Shown piece by piece: positions 1 to 5,725 of a stretch of DNA of 5,725 nucleotides. Source of the stretch: Alphaproteobacteria bacterium (GTDB lineage Bacteria; Pseudomonadota; Alphaproteobacteria; ATCC43930; CGMCC-115725); the NCBI GenBank assembly GCA_030040495.1, contig JASHTP010000286.1, forward strand, positions 1 through 5,725, given 5' to 3'. A program made the translations under genes and the position numbers. The first letter of the stretch is position 1. Each line of letters starts with the position of its first letter. A model generated the notes under the pieces. That model saw only the letters and a list, made by a program, of their open reading frames with translations. It did no database searches and had not been told where the DNA came from.

Positions 1-1010
1 CCGTCGAGCACGTCGAGCTTGGTCAGCGCGATGCCGTTGATGCCGGCGACCTTCACCGCCTGGCGCACCATCACCGCGTCGAACCAGCCGCAGCGCCGCT
101 TCCTGCCGGTGACGACGCCGAACTCCTTGCCGCGCGCGCCGAGCTTCTCGCCGATCTCGTCGGTGAGCTCGGTCGGGAACGGGCCGCTGCCGACGCGGGT
201 GGTGTAGGCCTTGGTGATGCCGAGCACGTAGCCGACCGCGCCCGGCCCCATGCCGGCGCCCGAGGCCGCCGTGCCGGGATGGGTGTTGGACGAGGTGACG
301 TAGGGATAGGTCCCGTGATCGACGTCGAGCATCACGCCTTGGGCGCCCTCGAAGAGGATGCGCTTGCCGGCGCGGCGCGCCTCGTCGAGGCGCCGCCATA
401 CCGTGTCGGCGAAGGGCAGCACCTTGGGCGCCACCTGCAGCAGCGCCTGGAAGATCGCCGTGCGGTCGACCTCGGGCGCGTTCAGCCCGCGCAGCAGCGC
501 GTTGTGATGCTGCAGCAGCCGGTCGAGCTTCTCGCCGAGGCCGGCGACATCGGCGAGGTCGCAGAGGCGGATGGCGCGGCGGCCGACCTTGTCCTCGTAG
601 GCCGGGCCGATGCCGCGGCCGGTGGTGCCGATCTTGCGGTCGCCGCTCGCCGCCTCGCGGGCGCGGTCGATCTCGGCGTGCGACGGCAGGATGAGCGCGG
701 CATTCTCGGCGACCTTGAGATTGTCGGGCGAGACCGCGACGCCCTTCTCGCGGATCTGCTCGATCTCGCGCAGCAGCGCCCAGGGATCGATGACGACGCC
801 GTTGCCGATGATGGAGAGCTTGTCCGGCCGCACCACGCCCGACGGCAGCAGGCTCAGGCGATACTCGACATTGCCGATGACCAGCGTATGGCCGGCATTG
901 TGGCCGCCCTGGAAGCGCACCACCACGTCGGCGCGCTGCGACAGCCAGTCGACGATCTTGCCTTTGCCCTCGTCGCCCCACTGGGCGCCGACCACCACGA
1001 CGTTTGCCAT
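1..1010 (-). CDS. purA: Adenylosuccinate synthetase, partial (C-terminal end outside window)
   Basis: GTP-dependent enzyme that joins IMP and L-aspartate into adenylosuccinate, the first committed step to AMP, in the cytoplasm. 336 codons plus two bases are visible; the family is about 430 residues, so roughly the last 95 are missing beyond the left edge. Seen in the translation: the N-terminal P-loop-like GAQWGDEGKGK (8-18) with catalytic D13; GGHNAGHT with H41; IGTTGRGIGP (127-136) with T129; FEGAQG with Q224; YPYVTSSN (235-242); TGRKRRCGW with R303 and R305; and the guanine-binding TKLD (K331, D333) just before the edge. All of these fall at the E. coli PurA positions. The start ATG (1010-1008) gives the usual MANVVVVGAQWG N-terminus and has GGGAG about 10 nt upstream. 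It lies 24 nt after hisZ and is probably cotranscribed with it. No defect is seen in the visible part. Confidence 0.97.
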   Translation of the reverse strand, partial: MANVVVVGAQWGDEGKGKIVDWLSQRADVVVRFQGGHNAGHTLVIGNVEYRLSLLPSGVVRPDKLSIIGNGVVIDPWALLREIEQIREKGVAVSPDNLKVAENAALILPSHAEIDRAREAASGDRKIGTTGRGIGPAYEDKVGRRAIRLCDLADVAGLGEKLDRLLQHHNALLRGLNAPEVDRTAIFQALLQVAPKVLPFADTVWRRLDEARRAGKRILFEGAQGVMLDVDHGTYPYVTSSNTHPGTAASGAGMGPGAVGYVLGITKAYTTRVGSGPFPTELTDEIGEKLGARGKEFGVVTGRKRRCGWFDAVMVRQAVKVAGINGIALTKLDVLD

Positions 1011-1034
1011 GTCCTGCTCAGCTCCCGCGCCGCC

Positions 1035-2180
1035 TCAGCCGGCGGCGACGATCTCCTTGCCGTCGAGCCAGTGGGCGCAATTGAGCCGCTTCGCCTCGGC
1101 GGCGGCGTCCGCCACCGCCGCCAGCCCCGCCACCGTGGCCCAGCCTTCGCCGCGCAGCCGCTCGGCCGCTTGCGGATCGGCGCCGCGCGGCAGATAGATC
1201 CGCTTCCTCGGCTTCTGCTCCGGCAGCGCGCGCAGCACCGTGTCGGTATAGAGCGTGAAGCCGGTGGCGGGCTCGCCGCCGCCATTGCCGGTGCGATAGC
1301 GGCCGCCGCGGCCGAGCTCGCCGCGCACGCCGCGGGCGAAAAGCGCGAAGCTGACGCCGGTATGGTACTCGAAGCCGCGATTTTCCACGGGATCGATGGT
1401 GAGCGCGAGGCCGGGCGCGGCGCGCCGCACCGCGTCCACCACCGCGACGAGCCGCGCCCGCTCTGCCGCCGCGGCGGCCGGAAGCTCGATCGCCTGCAAG
1501 GCGGCGAGCGCCTTCTTGGCCGCGCCGGCACCGCCGACGAGCTTGACCAGCAACGGCGCGGCGCCGCCGCCCACCGCGGCCACCGAAGCCACGTCCTTGT
1601 GGTCGAGCGCGGCGCGAAGCGCCTCGGCGGCGCCGCCGGCAAGGCCGAAGGCGGCGCACACCGCGGGCACCAGGGTCGGCAGGGTGAGATCGACCGAAAG
1701 CGCGTCGACGCCGCTCGCCGCGAGCGCCGCCGCCGCCAAGGTCACCGCCTCGACATCGGCGGCAAGCGCGTCGGAGCCGATGAGCTCGGCGCCGACCTGC
1801 CCCACCTGGCGCTCCGGCCGGATCTCGCTGCCCTTGATCCGCAGCACCTGGCCGGCATAGCAGAGCCTGAGCGGCCGCGGCGCCTTCTTGAGCCGGGTGG
1901 TGGCGATGCGCGCCACTTGCGGCGTCATGTCGGCGCGGACGCCGACCATGCGCTGCGAGATCGGATCCATCAGCCGGAAGGTCTCGGTCGCCATGGCGGC
2001 GCCGGCGCCGGCCAGCAGATTGTCCTCGAACTCGACCAAAGGCGGCTTCACCCGCTCATAGCCGTGGCTTTCCAGCACCGCCATCTGGCGCGCCACCACC
2101 GCCGCCTCGATGGCGGCGTCGGGCGGCAGCAGGTCGCGCAGGCCTTGCGGCAGCAGCGCCGGGTGGAGCGTCTCCGTCAT
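1035..2180 (-). CDS. hisZ: ATP phosphoribosyltransferase regulatory subunit HisZ
   Basis: Regulatory partner of short-form HisG, which condenses ATP and PRPP in the first step of histidine synthesis; the HisG-HisZ complex carries histidine feedback control. The 381-residue product is a histidyl-tRNA synthetase-like class II fold without the anticodon-binding domain, the usual HisZ size. Visible landmarks: LPQGLRDLLPP (10-20), RADMTPQVARIA (82-93), PLRLCYAGQVLR (103-114), ERQVGQVGAELIG (123-135), NRGFEYHTG (267-275) and GRGGRYR (290-296). Where true HisRS has the motif 3 pattern GFxxGxxR, this protein reads GFTLYTDT (307-314), with T in place of the catalytic Arg, which favours HisZ over HisS. 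The central part (about 140-260) is very Ala-rich. No hisG is in the window. The ATG at 2180 gives the expected N-terminus but has no Shine-Dalgarno sequence upstream. Stop is TGA, 24 nt before purA. Confidence 0.93.
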   Translation of the reverse strand: MTETLHPALLPQGLRDLLPPDAAIEAAVVARQMAVLESHGYERVKPPLVEFEDNLLAGAGAAMATETFRLMDPISQRMVGVRADMTPQVARIATTRLKKAPRPLRLCYAGQVLRIKGSEIRPERQVGQVGAELIGSDALAADVEAVTLAAAALAASGVDALSVDLTLPTLVPAVCAAFGLAGGAAEALRAALDHKDVASVAAVGGGAAPLLVKLVGGAGAAKKALAALQAIELPAAAAAERARLVAVVDAVRRAAPGLALTIDPVENRGFEYHTGVSFALFARGVRGELGRGGRYRTGNGGGEPATGFTLYTDTVLRALPEQKPRKRIYLPRGADPQAAERLRGEGWATVAGLAAVADAAAEAKRLNCAHWLDGKEIVAAG

Positions 2181-2217
2181 GGCGCGGGGATAGCGGTTTT
2201 GCGCGGGAGCGGCAAGG

Positions 2218-2277
2218 CGAACTCGCGCAAGCGAGTTCGTCCGCGGCGGCGCCAGCGACGACGCCCTTCGGGCGTCG
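2218..2277 (-). repeat. Pair of perfect hairpins in the serA-hisZ gap (REP-like or processing element)
   Basis: Two perfect inverted repeats fill much of the 99-bp gap. Hairpin A has arms at 2259-2266 and 2270-2277 (8 bp, 3-nt loop) and starts 2 nt after the serA stop codon. Hairpin B has arms at 2218-2226 and 2231-2239 (9 bp, 4-nt loop; the loop reads GCAA on the plus strand, a GNRA tetraloop, and TTGC on the operon strand). Between them is GC-rich sequence containing GGCGCC. No T-run follows either hairpin on the minus strand, so a classical intrinsic terminator is unlikely. Such paired palindromes after a stop codon are typical of REP/BIME elements or mRNA-stabilising 3' structures. The hairpins are seen directly; the role is inferred. 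Confidence 0.6.
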
Positions 2278-2279
2278 CG

Positions 2280-3857
2280 CTAGAACTTCATCGCGCGCGC
2301 CTGCACCACGTTGGGCAGCGCGCGGACGCATTCCAGGATGTCGTCGGAGAGCTCCTGGTCGACCTGCACCAGGCAGATCGCATCCTGGCCCGGCGCGGCG
2401 CGGCCGAGATGCAGCGTCGCGATGTTGATCCCCGCCTCGCCCATGGTGCGGCCGAGATTGCCGATGAAGCCCGGCTTGTCCTTGTTGCGCACGAACAGCA
2501 TGTGCTCGCCGAGCTCGGCCTCCATGGCGATGCCCTCGATCTCGACGATGCGCGGCTTGTCGCCGCCGAAGAGGGTGCCGGCGACGCCGCGCTTGTGCCG
2601 CTCGCTCGCCACCGTGACGCGGATCAGCGTCTGGTAGTTGGACGGCGACGGCATGCGCGTCTCGCTGACGCGGATGTCGCGCTCGCGGCAGATCACCGGC
2701 GCGTTCACCATGTTCACGGTGTCGAGCTGCGGCGCCAGGATGGCGGTGAGGATGATGGCGGTGAGCGGCTTGACGTTGAGCTCCGCGGCGTGGCCCTCAT
2801 AGGCGATCTCGACGCCCTTGAGCTCGTAGGTGGTGAGCTGGCCGGCGAAGCTGCCGAGCTGCGCGGCGAGCATCATGTAGGGCTTGAGCCGCACCGCCTC
2901 CTCGGCGGTGAGCGACGGCATGTTGAGCGCGTTCACCACCGCGCCGGTGGTGAGATAGTCGGACATCTGCTCGGCGATCTGCAGCGCCACGTTCTCCTGC
3001 GCCTCGGTGGTGGCGGCGCCGAGATGCGGCGTCGCCACCACGTCGTCGCGGCCGAAGAACGGGCTTTCCTTGGCCGGCTCGACCGGGAAGACGTCGATCG
3101 CCGCGCCGGCGACATGGCCGCTGTCGAGCGCCGCCTTCAGATCCTCCTCGACGATGAGGCCGCCGCGCGCGCAATTGACGATCCGCACGCCCTTCTTGGT
3201 GCGCGCCAGCGCCTTGGCGTCGATGATGTTGCGCGTCGCGTCGGTCAAGGGCGTGTGGAGCGTGATGAAGTCGGCGCGCGCCAGCAGCTCGTTGAGCTCG
3301 ACCTTCTCGACGCCCAGCGCCACCGCGCGCTCCGCCGAGAGGAAGGGATCGTAGGCCAGCACCTTCATCTTGAGGCCGATGGCGCGGTCGGCGACGATCG
3401 AGCCGATGTTGCCGCAGCCGATGATGCCGAGCACCTTACCGGTGACCTCGACGCCCATGAAGCGCGACTTCTCCCACTTGCCCGCCTGGGTCGAGCGGTC
3501 GGCGGCGGGAATCTGCCGCGCCAGCGCGAACATCAGCGCGATCGCATGCTCGGCGGTGGTGATCGAGTTGCCGAACGGCGTGTTCATCACCACGATGCCG
3601 CGCTGGGTCGCCGCCGGCACGTCGACATTGTCGACGCCGATGCCGGCGCGGCCGATCACCTTGAGGTTCTTGGCGTGCTCGAGCACCGCCTTCGTCACCT
3701 TGGTGGCGGAGCGGATGGCGAGCCCGTCATATTTGCCGATGATCTTCTTGAGCTCGTCGGGGCTGAGCCCGGTCATCACGTCGGCGTCGACGCCGCGCTC
3801 GGCGAAGATCTCGACCGCGCGCGGCGACAGGGCGTCGGAAATCAGCACTCTCGGCAT
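2280..3857 (-). CDS. serA: D-3-phosphoglycerate dehydrogenase (long, ACT-domain type)
   Basis: Oxidises 3-phosphoglycerate to 3-phosphohydroxypyruvate with NAD+, the first step of serine synthesis. The 525 residues match the long three-domain form (as in Mycobacterium and Bacillus) rather than the roughly 410-residue E. coli form. Substrate-binding segments flank a Rossmann domain with GCGNIG (147-152); the catalytic triad reads R231 (NCARGG), E260 (DVFPVEP) and H278 (TPHLGAAT). An intervening allosteric substrate-binding domain spans about 318-448, and a C-terminal ACT domain about 452-525 (RNKDKPGFIGNLG). D460 and N478 fall where the M. tuberculosis enzyme contacts serine, so serine feedback is likely but inferred. 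The ATG at 3857 has AGGA with 7 nt spacing (GCAGGATCTCGCC before ATG). It follows serC by 39 nt; that gap holds a 16-nt pyrimidine tract (3875-3890 on the RNA strand) and no terminator. Stop is TAG. Confidence 0.98.
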   Translation of the reverse strand: MPRVLISDALSPRAVEIFAERGVDADVMTGLSPDELKKIIGKYDGLAIRSATKVTKAVLEHAKNLKVIGRAGIGVDNVDVPAATQRGIVVMNTPFGNSITTAEHAIALMFALARQIPAADRSTQAGKWEKSRFMGVEVTGKVLGIIGCGNIGSIVADRAIGLKMKVLAYDPFLSAERAVALGVEKVELNELLARADFITLHTPLTDATRNIIDAKALARTKKGVRIVNCARGGLIVEEDLKAALDSGHVAGAAIDVFPVEPAKESPFFGRDDVVATPHLGAATTEAQENVALQIAEQMSDYLTTGAVVNALNMPSLTAEEAVRLKPYMMLAAQLGSFAGQLTTYELKGVEIAYEGHAAELNVKPLTAIILTAILAPQLDTVNMVNAPVICRERDIRVSETRMPSPSNYQTLIRVTVASERHKRGVAGTLFGGDKPRIVEIEGIAMEAELGEHMLFVRNKDKPGFIGNLGRTMGEAGINIATLHLGRAAPGQDAICLVQVDQELSDDILECVRALPNVVQARAMKF

Positions 3858-3896
3858 GGCGAGATCCTGCTTCTGGAGAAAAGGGGAAAGCGCCGC

Positions 3897-5054
3897 TCAG
3901 GCGGCGGCGGCGCGGCGCACTTCGCCGTAGGCCCAGTCGAGCCACGGCAGCAGCGCCTCGACATCGCCGCGCTCGACCGTGGAGCCGCACCAGATGCGCA
4001 GGCCCGGCGGCGCGTCGCGGTGGCCGGCGATGTCGAAGCCGGCGCCTTCGGCGTCGACCAGCGCCTCGAGCCGCTTCACCGCGGCGCGCTGCGCCTCGAC
4101 CGGCAGGCGCTGGAACCAGTCGTCGACCAGCTTCAGGCACACCGAGGTCCAGGAGCGGGTCGCGGGATCGCGCGCCAGGAACTCGATCCAGGGCGTGCGC
4201 TCGACCCAGGCGGCGATGGCCGCGAGATTGGCCTTGGCGCGGGCGATGAGCGCCGGCCTTCCGCCGATCGATTCGGCCCATCTCAGCCCGTCGATGGCGT
4301 CCTCGACGGCGAGCAGCGAGGGCGTGTTGATGGTCTCGCCCTTGAAGATGCCCTCGTTGAACTTGCCCTTGGAGGTGAGTCGGAAGATCTTCGGCAGCGG
4401 CCAGGGCGGGGTGTGGCTCTCGAGCCGGGCGACGGCGCGCGGGCTCAGCACCAGCATGCCGTGCGCCGCCTCGCCGCCCAGCGCCTTCTGCCAGGACCAG
4501 GTGACGACGTCGAGCTTCGGCCAGGGCAGCTCCATGGCGAAGGCGGCCGAGGTGGCGTCGCACAAGGTCAGGCCTTGCCGGTCGTCCTTGATCCAGTCGC
4601 CGTTGGCGACGCAGACGCCCGAGGTGGTGCCGTTCCAGGTGAAGACCACGTCGCGGTCGGCGGCGACCTGGGCGAGATCGGGGAGAGCGCCGTACTCGGC
4701 GCGCATCAGCCTGAGATCGGCGAGCTTCAGCTGCTTCGACACGTCGGTCGCCCAGCCCTCGCCGAAGCTCTCCCAGGCGAGCACGTCGACGCCGCGCGCC
4801 CCCAGCAGCGACCACATCGCCATCTCGATCGCGCCGGTGTCGGAGGCGGGGACGATGGCGACGCGGTAGTCCCGCGGGATGCCGAGCAAGGCCCGCGAGC
4901 GCTCGACCACCTCATCGATCTTGGCGCGGCCGGGCTTGGCGCGGTGCGAGCGGCCGAGCAGCGCGCCGTCGAGCGCCTTGAGCGTCCAGCCGGGACGCTT
5001 GGCGCAGGGACCAGAGGAGAAGCAGGGGTTTTGGGGCCGAACGTGCGGCTTCAT
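3897..5054 (-). CDS. serC: Phosphoserine aminotransferase (SerC, Methanosarcina-type subfamily)
   Basis: PLP-dependent transaminase that converts 3-phosphohydroxypyruvate plus glutamate to O-phosphoserine and 2-oxoglutarate, the step after SerA. The 385-residue product opens with NPCFSSGPCAKRPGW (9-23), characteristic of the archaeal/alphaproteobacterial SerC subfamily (TIGR01365-like) rather than the E. coli form. Fold-type I aminotransferase residues are visible: D166 (LCDATSAAF), expected to bind the pyridine nitrogen; K190 (TWSWQKALGGE), the Schiff-base lysine; GTTSGV (142-147); TINTPS (241-246), the neighbouring-subunit phosphate contact; and the C-terminal GLRIWCGSTVE (351-361), which carries a substrate-binding Arg candidate, R353. 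The ATG at 5054 has AAGGA with 8 nt spacing, inside a hairpin. It is the first gene of a probable serC-serA-hisZ-purA transcription unit; serB is absent here. Intact, with no odd features seen. Confidence 0.96.
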   Translation of the reverse strand: MKPHVRPQNPCFSSGPCAKRPGWTLKALDGALLGRSHRAKPGRAKIDEVVERSRALLGIPRDYRVAIVPASDTGAIEMAMWSLLGARGVDVLAWESFGEGWATDVSKQLKLADLRLMRAEYGALPDLAQVAADRDVVFTWNGTTSGVCVANGDWIKDDRQGLTLCDATSAAFAMELPWPKLDVVTWSWQKALGGEAAHGMLVLSPRAVARLESHTPPWPLPKIFRLTSKGKFNEGIFKGETINTPSLLAVEDAIDGLRWAESIGGRPALIARAKANLAAIAAWVERTPWIEFLARDPATRSWTSVCLKLVDDWFQRLPVEAQRAAVKRLEALVDAEGAGFDIAGHRDAPPGLRIWCGSTVERGDVEALLPWLDWAYGEVRRAAAA

Positions 5055-5104
5055 GAAACTATTCCTTCCAGAATAGGTGCGACCCGTTGGGGGGCCGTGT
5101 CCCG
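5055..5104 (-). promoter_or_regulatory. serC leader: two-hairpin 5' UTR covering the serC Shine-Dalgarno
   Basis: Read on the minus strand, the leader can form hairpin 1 with arms 5097-5092 and 5085-5080 (6 bp with one G-U pair, 6-nt loop), a 3-nt linker, then hairpin 2 with arms 5076-5071 (CTATTC) and 5064-5059 (GAATAG), a perfect 6 bp with loop TGGAAG. The Shine-Dalgarno stretch GGAAGGA (5069-5063) lies in the loop and 3' arm of hairpin 2, four bases from the ATG. This position and form agree with the serC leader motif known upstream of serC-serA operons in Alphaproteobacteria, whose last stem overlaps the ribosome binding site. The pairing is seen directly. The family match is from memory of the motif's layout, and translational control of serC is inferred. 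No ligand is known to me. Confidence 0.6.
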
Positions 5105-5110
5105 GCGCGG

Positions 5111-5139
5111 AACCTAAGGTGAATGCTGCACCGCGTCAA
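5111..5139 (-). promoter_or_regulatory. Candidate sigma-70 promoter of the serC operon
   Basis: On the minus strand a near-consensus -35 box TTGACG (5139-5134) is followed after 17 bp by TAGGTT (5116-5111), a weak -10 match (3 of 6). Transcription would begin near 5104, giving a 5' UTR of about 50 nt that starts just before the leader hairpins, which supports the assignment. Alphaproteobacterial -10 boxes are often degenerate. It is the best candidate in the intergenic region for this strand. Confidence 0.5.
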
Positions 5140-5151
5140 TCGCCTTGCGCA

Positions 5152-5192
5152 GGCGCGGCATCGCGCCGCAGCCGGCGCGCCGGCGGCCGGCC
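5152..5192. repeat. Cluster of GC-rich palindromes between the divergent genes
   Basis: Three adjacent dyads lie just upstream of the serC -35 box. These are an inverted repeat GGCGCG/CGCGCC with a 4-nt spacer (5152-5167), a perfect 14-bp palindrome GCCGGCGCGCCGGC (5171-5184), and GGCCGGCC (5185-5192). They could form a regulator site or a structured element, but in DNA this GC-rich short palindromes also arise by chance. The symmetry is seen; function is not established. Confidence 0.4.
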
Positions 5193-5202
5193 CCCGGCGC
5201 AG

Positions 5203-5257
5203 CAAAATATCGAAAGACGGCGAAAAATCGGCTATCAATAACGGCGTTAACAAAATC
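5203..5257 (+). promoter_or_regulatory. AT-rich block, probable promoter/operator zone of the transporter gene
   Basis: This stretch of about 55 bp is conspicuously richer in A/T than the rest of the window and lies 29-83 bp before the transporter start. It contains TATCAA (5233-5238), a possible -10 box without a good -35 partner, and an odd-centred dyad TAACG-G-CGTTA (5239-5249) overlapping the palindrome GTTAAC (5246-5251). A promoter here is inferred from composition and position. I could not identify a convincing pair of boxes. Confidence 0.35.
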
Positions 5258-5285
5258 AGCGCCTTTTCCGGGGAGGAAGCGCCCA

Positions 5286-5725
5286 ATGGTGAGCACAACG
5301 TCATCCGGCACGCTGTCCGATGCGAGGCACAGCGCCGAGCTGCGCAAGGCGGTGATCGCCGCCACCGTCGGCACGACCATCGAATGGTACGATTTCTTCA
5401 TCTACGGCACCGCGGCCGGCATCGTCTTCGGCAAGCTCTACTTTCCCAACGAGGATCCGCTCAGCGCCACGCTCGCGGCCTTCGGCACCTATTTCATCGG
5501 CTTCATCGGCCGGCCGATCGGCGCCGCCATCTTCGGCCATTACGGCGACCGCATCGGCCGCAAGGCGACGCTCATCGCCACCTTGATGTGCATGGGCATC
5601 GCCACCTTCCTCATCGCCTTCGTGCCGACTTACGCCTCGATCGGCATCTGGGGGGCGGTGCTGCTGACCGTGCTGCGCGTCATCCAGGGCATCGGCGTCG
5701 GCGGCGAATGGGGCGGCTCGGTGCT
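5286..5725 (+). CDS. MFS transporter, MHS (metabolite:H+ symporter) family, partial (N-terminal part)
   Basis: Inner-membrane proton symporter of the ProP/KgtP/ShiA-like MHS branch of the major facilitator superfamily; 146 full codons are seen and the gene runs off the right edge (the family is about 430-450 residues). Visible features: a polar N-terminus (1-19); TM1 from about 22 to 48 with the MHS-typical TTIEWYDFFIYGTAAG (30-44); TM2 about 64-84; the cytoplasmic loop 2-3 signature GHYGDRIGRK (84-93) with D88 and R89; TM3 about 94-113; and TM4 about 117-138, leading into RVIQGIGVGGEWGGS (131-145), another hallmark of this branch. The ATG at 5286 is chosen because GGAGGA (5272-5277) lies 8 nt upstream; a GTG directly after it is less well spaced. 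It is transcribed away from serC. The substrate (an organic acid, amino acid or betaine) cannot be told from this part. Confidence 0.93.
   Translation, partial: MVSTTSSGTLSDARHSAELRKAVIAATVGTTIEWYDFFIYGTAAGIVFGKLYFPNEDPLSATLAAFGTYFIGFIGRPIGAAIFGHYGDRIGRKATLIATLMCMGIATFLIAFVPTYASIGIWGAVLLTVLRVIQGIGVGGEWGGSV

Noticed and set aside
610..1860. Other plus-strand open frames opposite purA and hisZ (for example 610-1197 and 1396-1860)
   Set aside because: Composition-driven shadows of the real genes, with no domain patterns in the translations and no ribosome binding sites that would support them.
1035..2180. Histidyl-tRNA synthetase (hisS) as the identity of this gene
   Set aside because: No anticodon-binding domain, only 381 residues, and the motif 3 Arg position is Thr (T314); these fit HisZ better.
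2259..2277. Intrinsic terminator after serA
   Set aside because: The stem is strong, but no T-run follows on the minus strand, and same-strand biosynthetic genes continue downstream.
3875..3890. 16-nt polypyrimidine tract on the RNA strand between serC and serA
   Set aside because: Too short and isolated to call a rut site or regulatory element; serA has a normal SD downstream of it.
279..5117. 1,612-residue plus-strand open reading frame
   Set aside because: It lies exactly codon-for-codon opposite four well-identified enzymes, ends just beyond the serC leader, and its translation is an Arg/His/Asp/Ala-rich mix without recognisable domains, as expected for the antisense of GC-rich genes.
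5114..5540. Minus-strand open frames 5114-5401 and 5301-5540
   Set aside because: They overlap the 5' part of the clearly recognisable MHS transporter on the other strand and the serC promoter region, and show no conserved features.

Overview
The window looks like ordinary chromosome from a GC-rich alphaproteobacterium. Codons are strongly G/C-ending. SerC is of the 'Methanosarcina-type' subfamily common in Alphaproteobacteria, and a two-hairpin leader in front of serC resembles the serC leader RNA described from that class. The genus cannot be told from the sequence alone.

Layout. Four genes lie head to tail on the minus strand, in transcription order serC (5054-3897), serA (3857-2280), hisZ (2180-1035) and purA (1010 to beyond the left edge). 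Gaps are 39, 99 and 24 nt, with no convincing terminator between them. A plausible promoter (boxes at 5111-5116 and 5134-5139) and a structured leader that folds over the serC ribosome binding site sit upstream of serC. To the right, across a 231-bp divergent intergenic region, the 5' part of an MHS-family (metabolite:H+ symporter) MFS transporter gene starts on the plus strand at 5286 and runs off the window.

How the genes fit together. SerA and SerC catalyse the first two steps from 3-phosphoglycerate to serine; the phosphatase SerB is not here. Serine feeds glycine and one-carbon units into purine synthesis. HisZ is the regulatory subunit of ATP phosphoribosyltransferase, the ATP-consuming first step of histidine synthesis, whose pathway returns AICAR to the purine route. 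PurA commits IMP to AMP. The cluster therefore joins serine, histidine and adenine nucleotide metabolism. The transporter is divergent and its substrate is unknown.

I found no undescribed system, mobile element, CRISPR array or RNA gene of the tRNA/rRNA kind. The points most worth a second look are the leader hairpin over the serC SD, a pair of perfect hairpins filling much of the serA-hisZ gap (possibly a REP-like element), the absence of a Shine-Dalgarno sequence before hisZ, and the dyad-rich divergent intergenic region. A stop-free antisense frame of more than 5 kb is explained by codon bias and by all four genes sharing one register.
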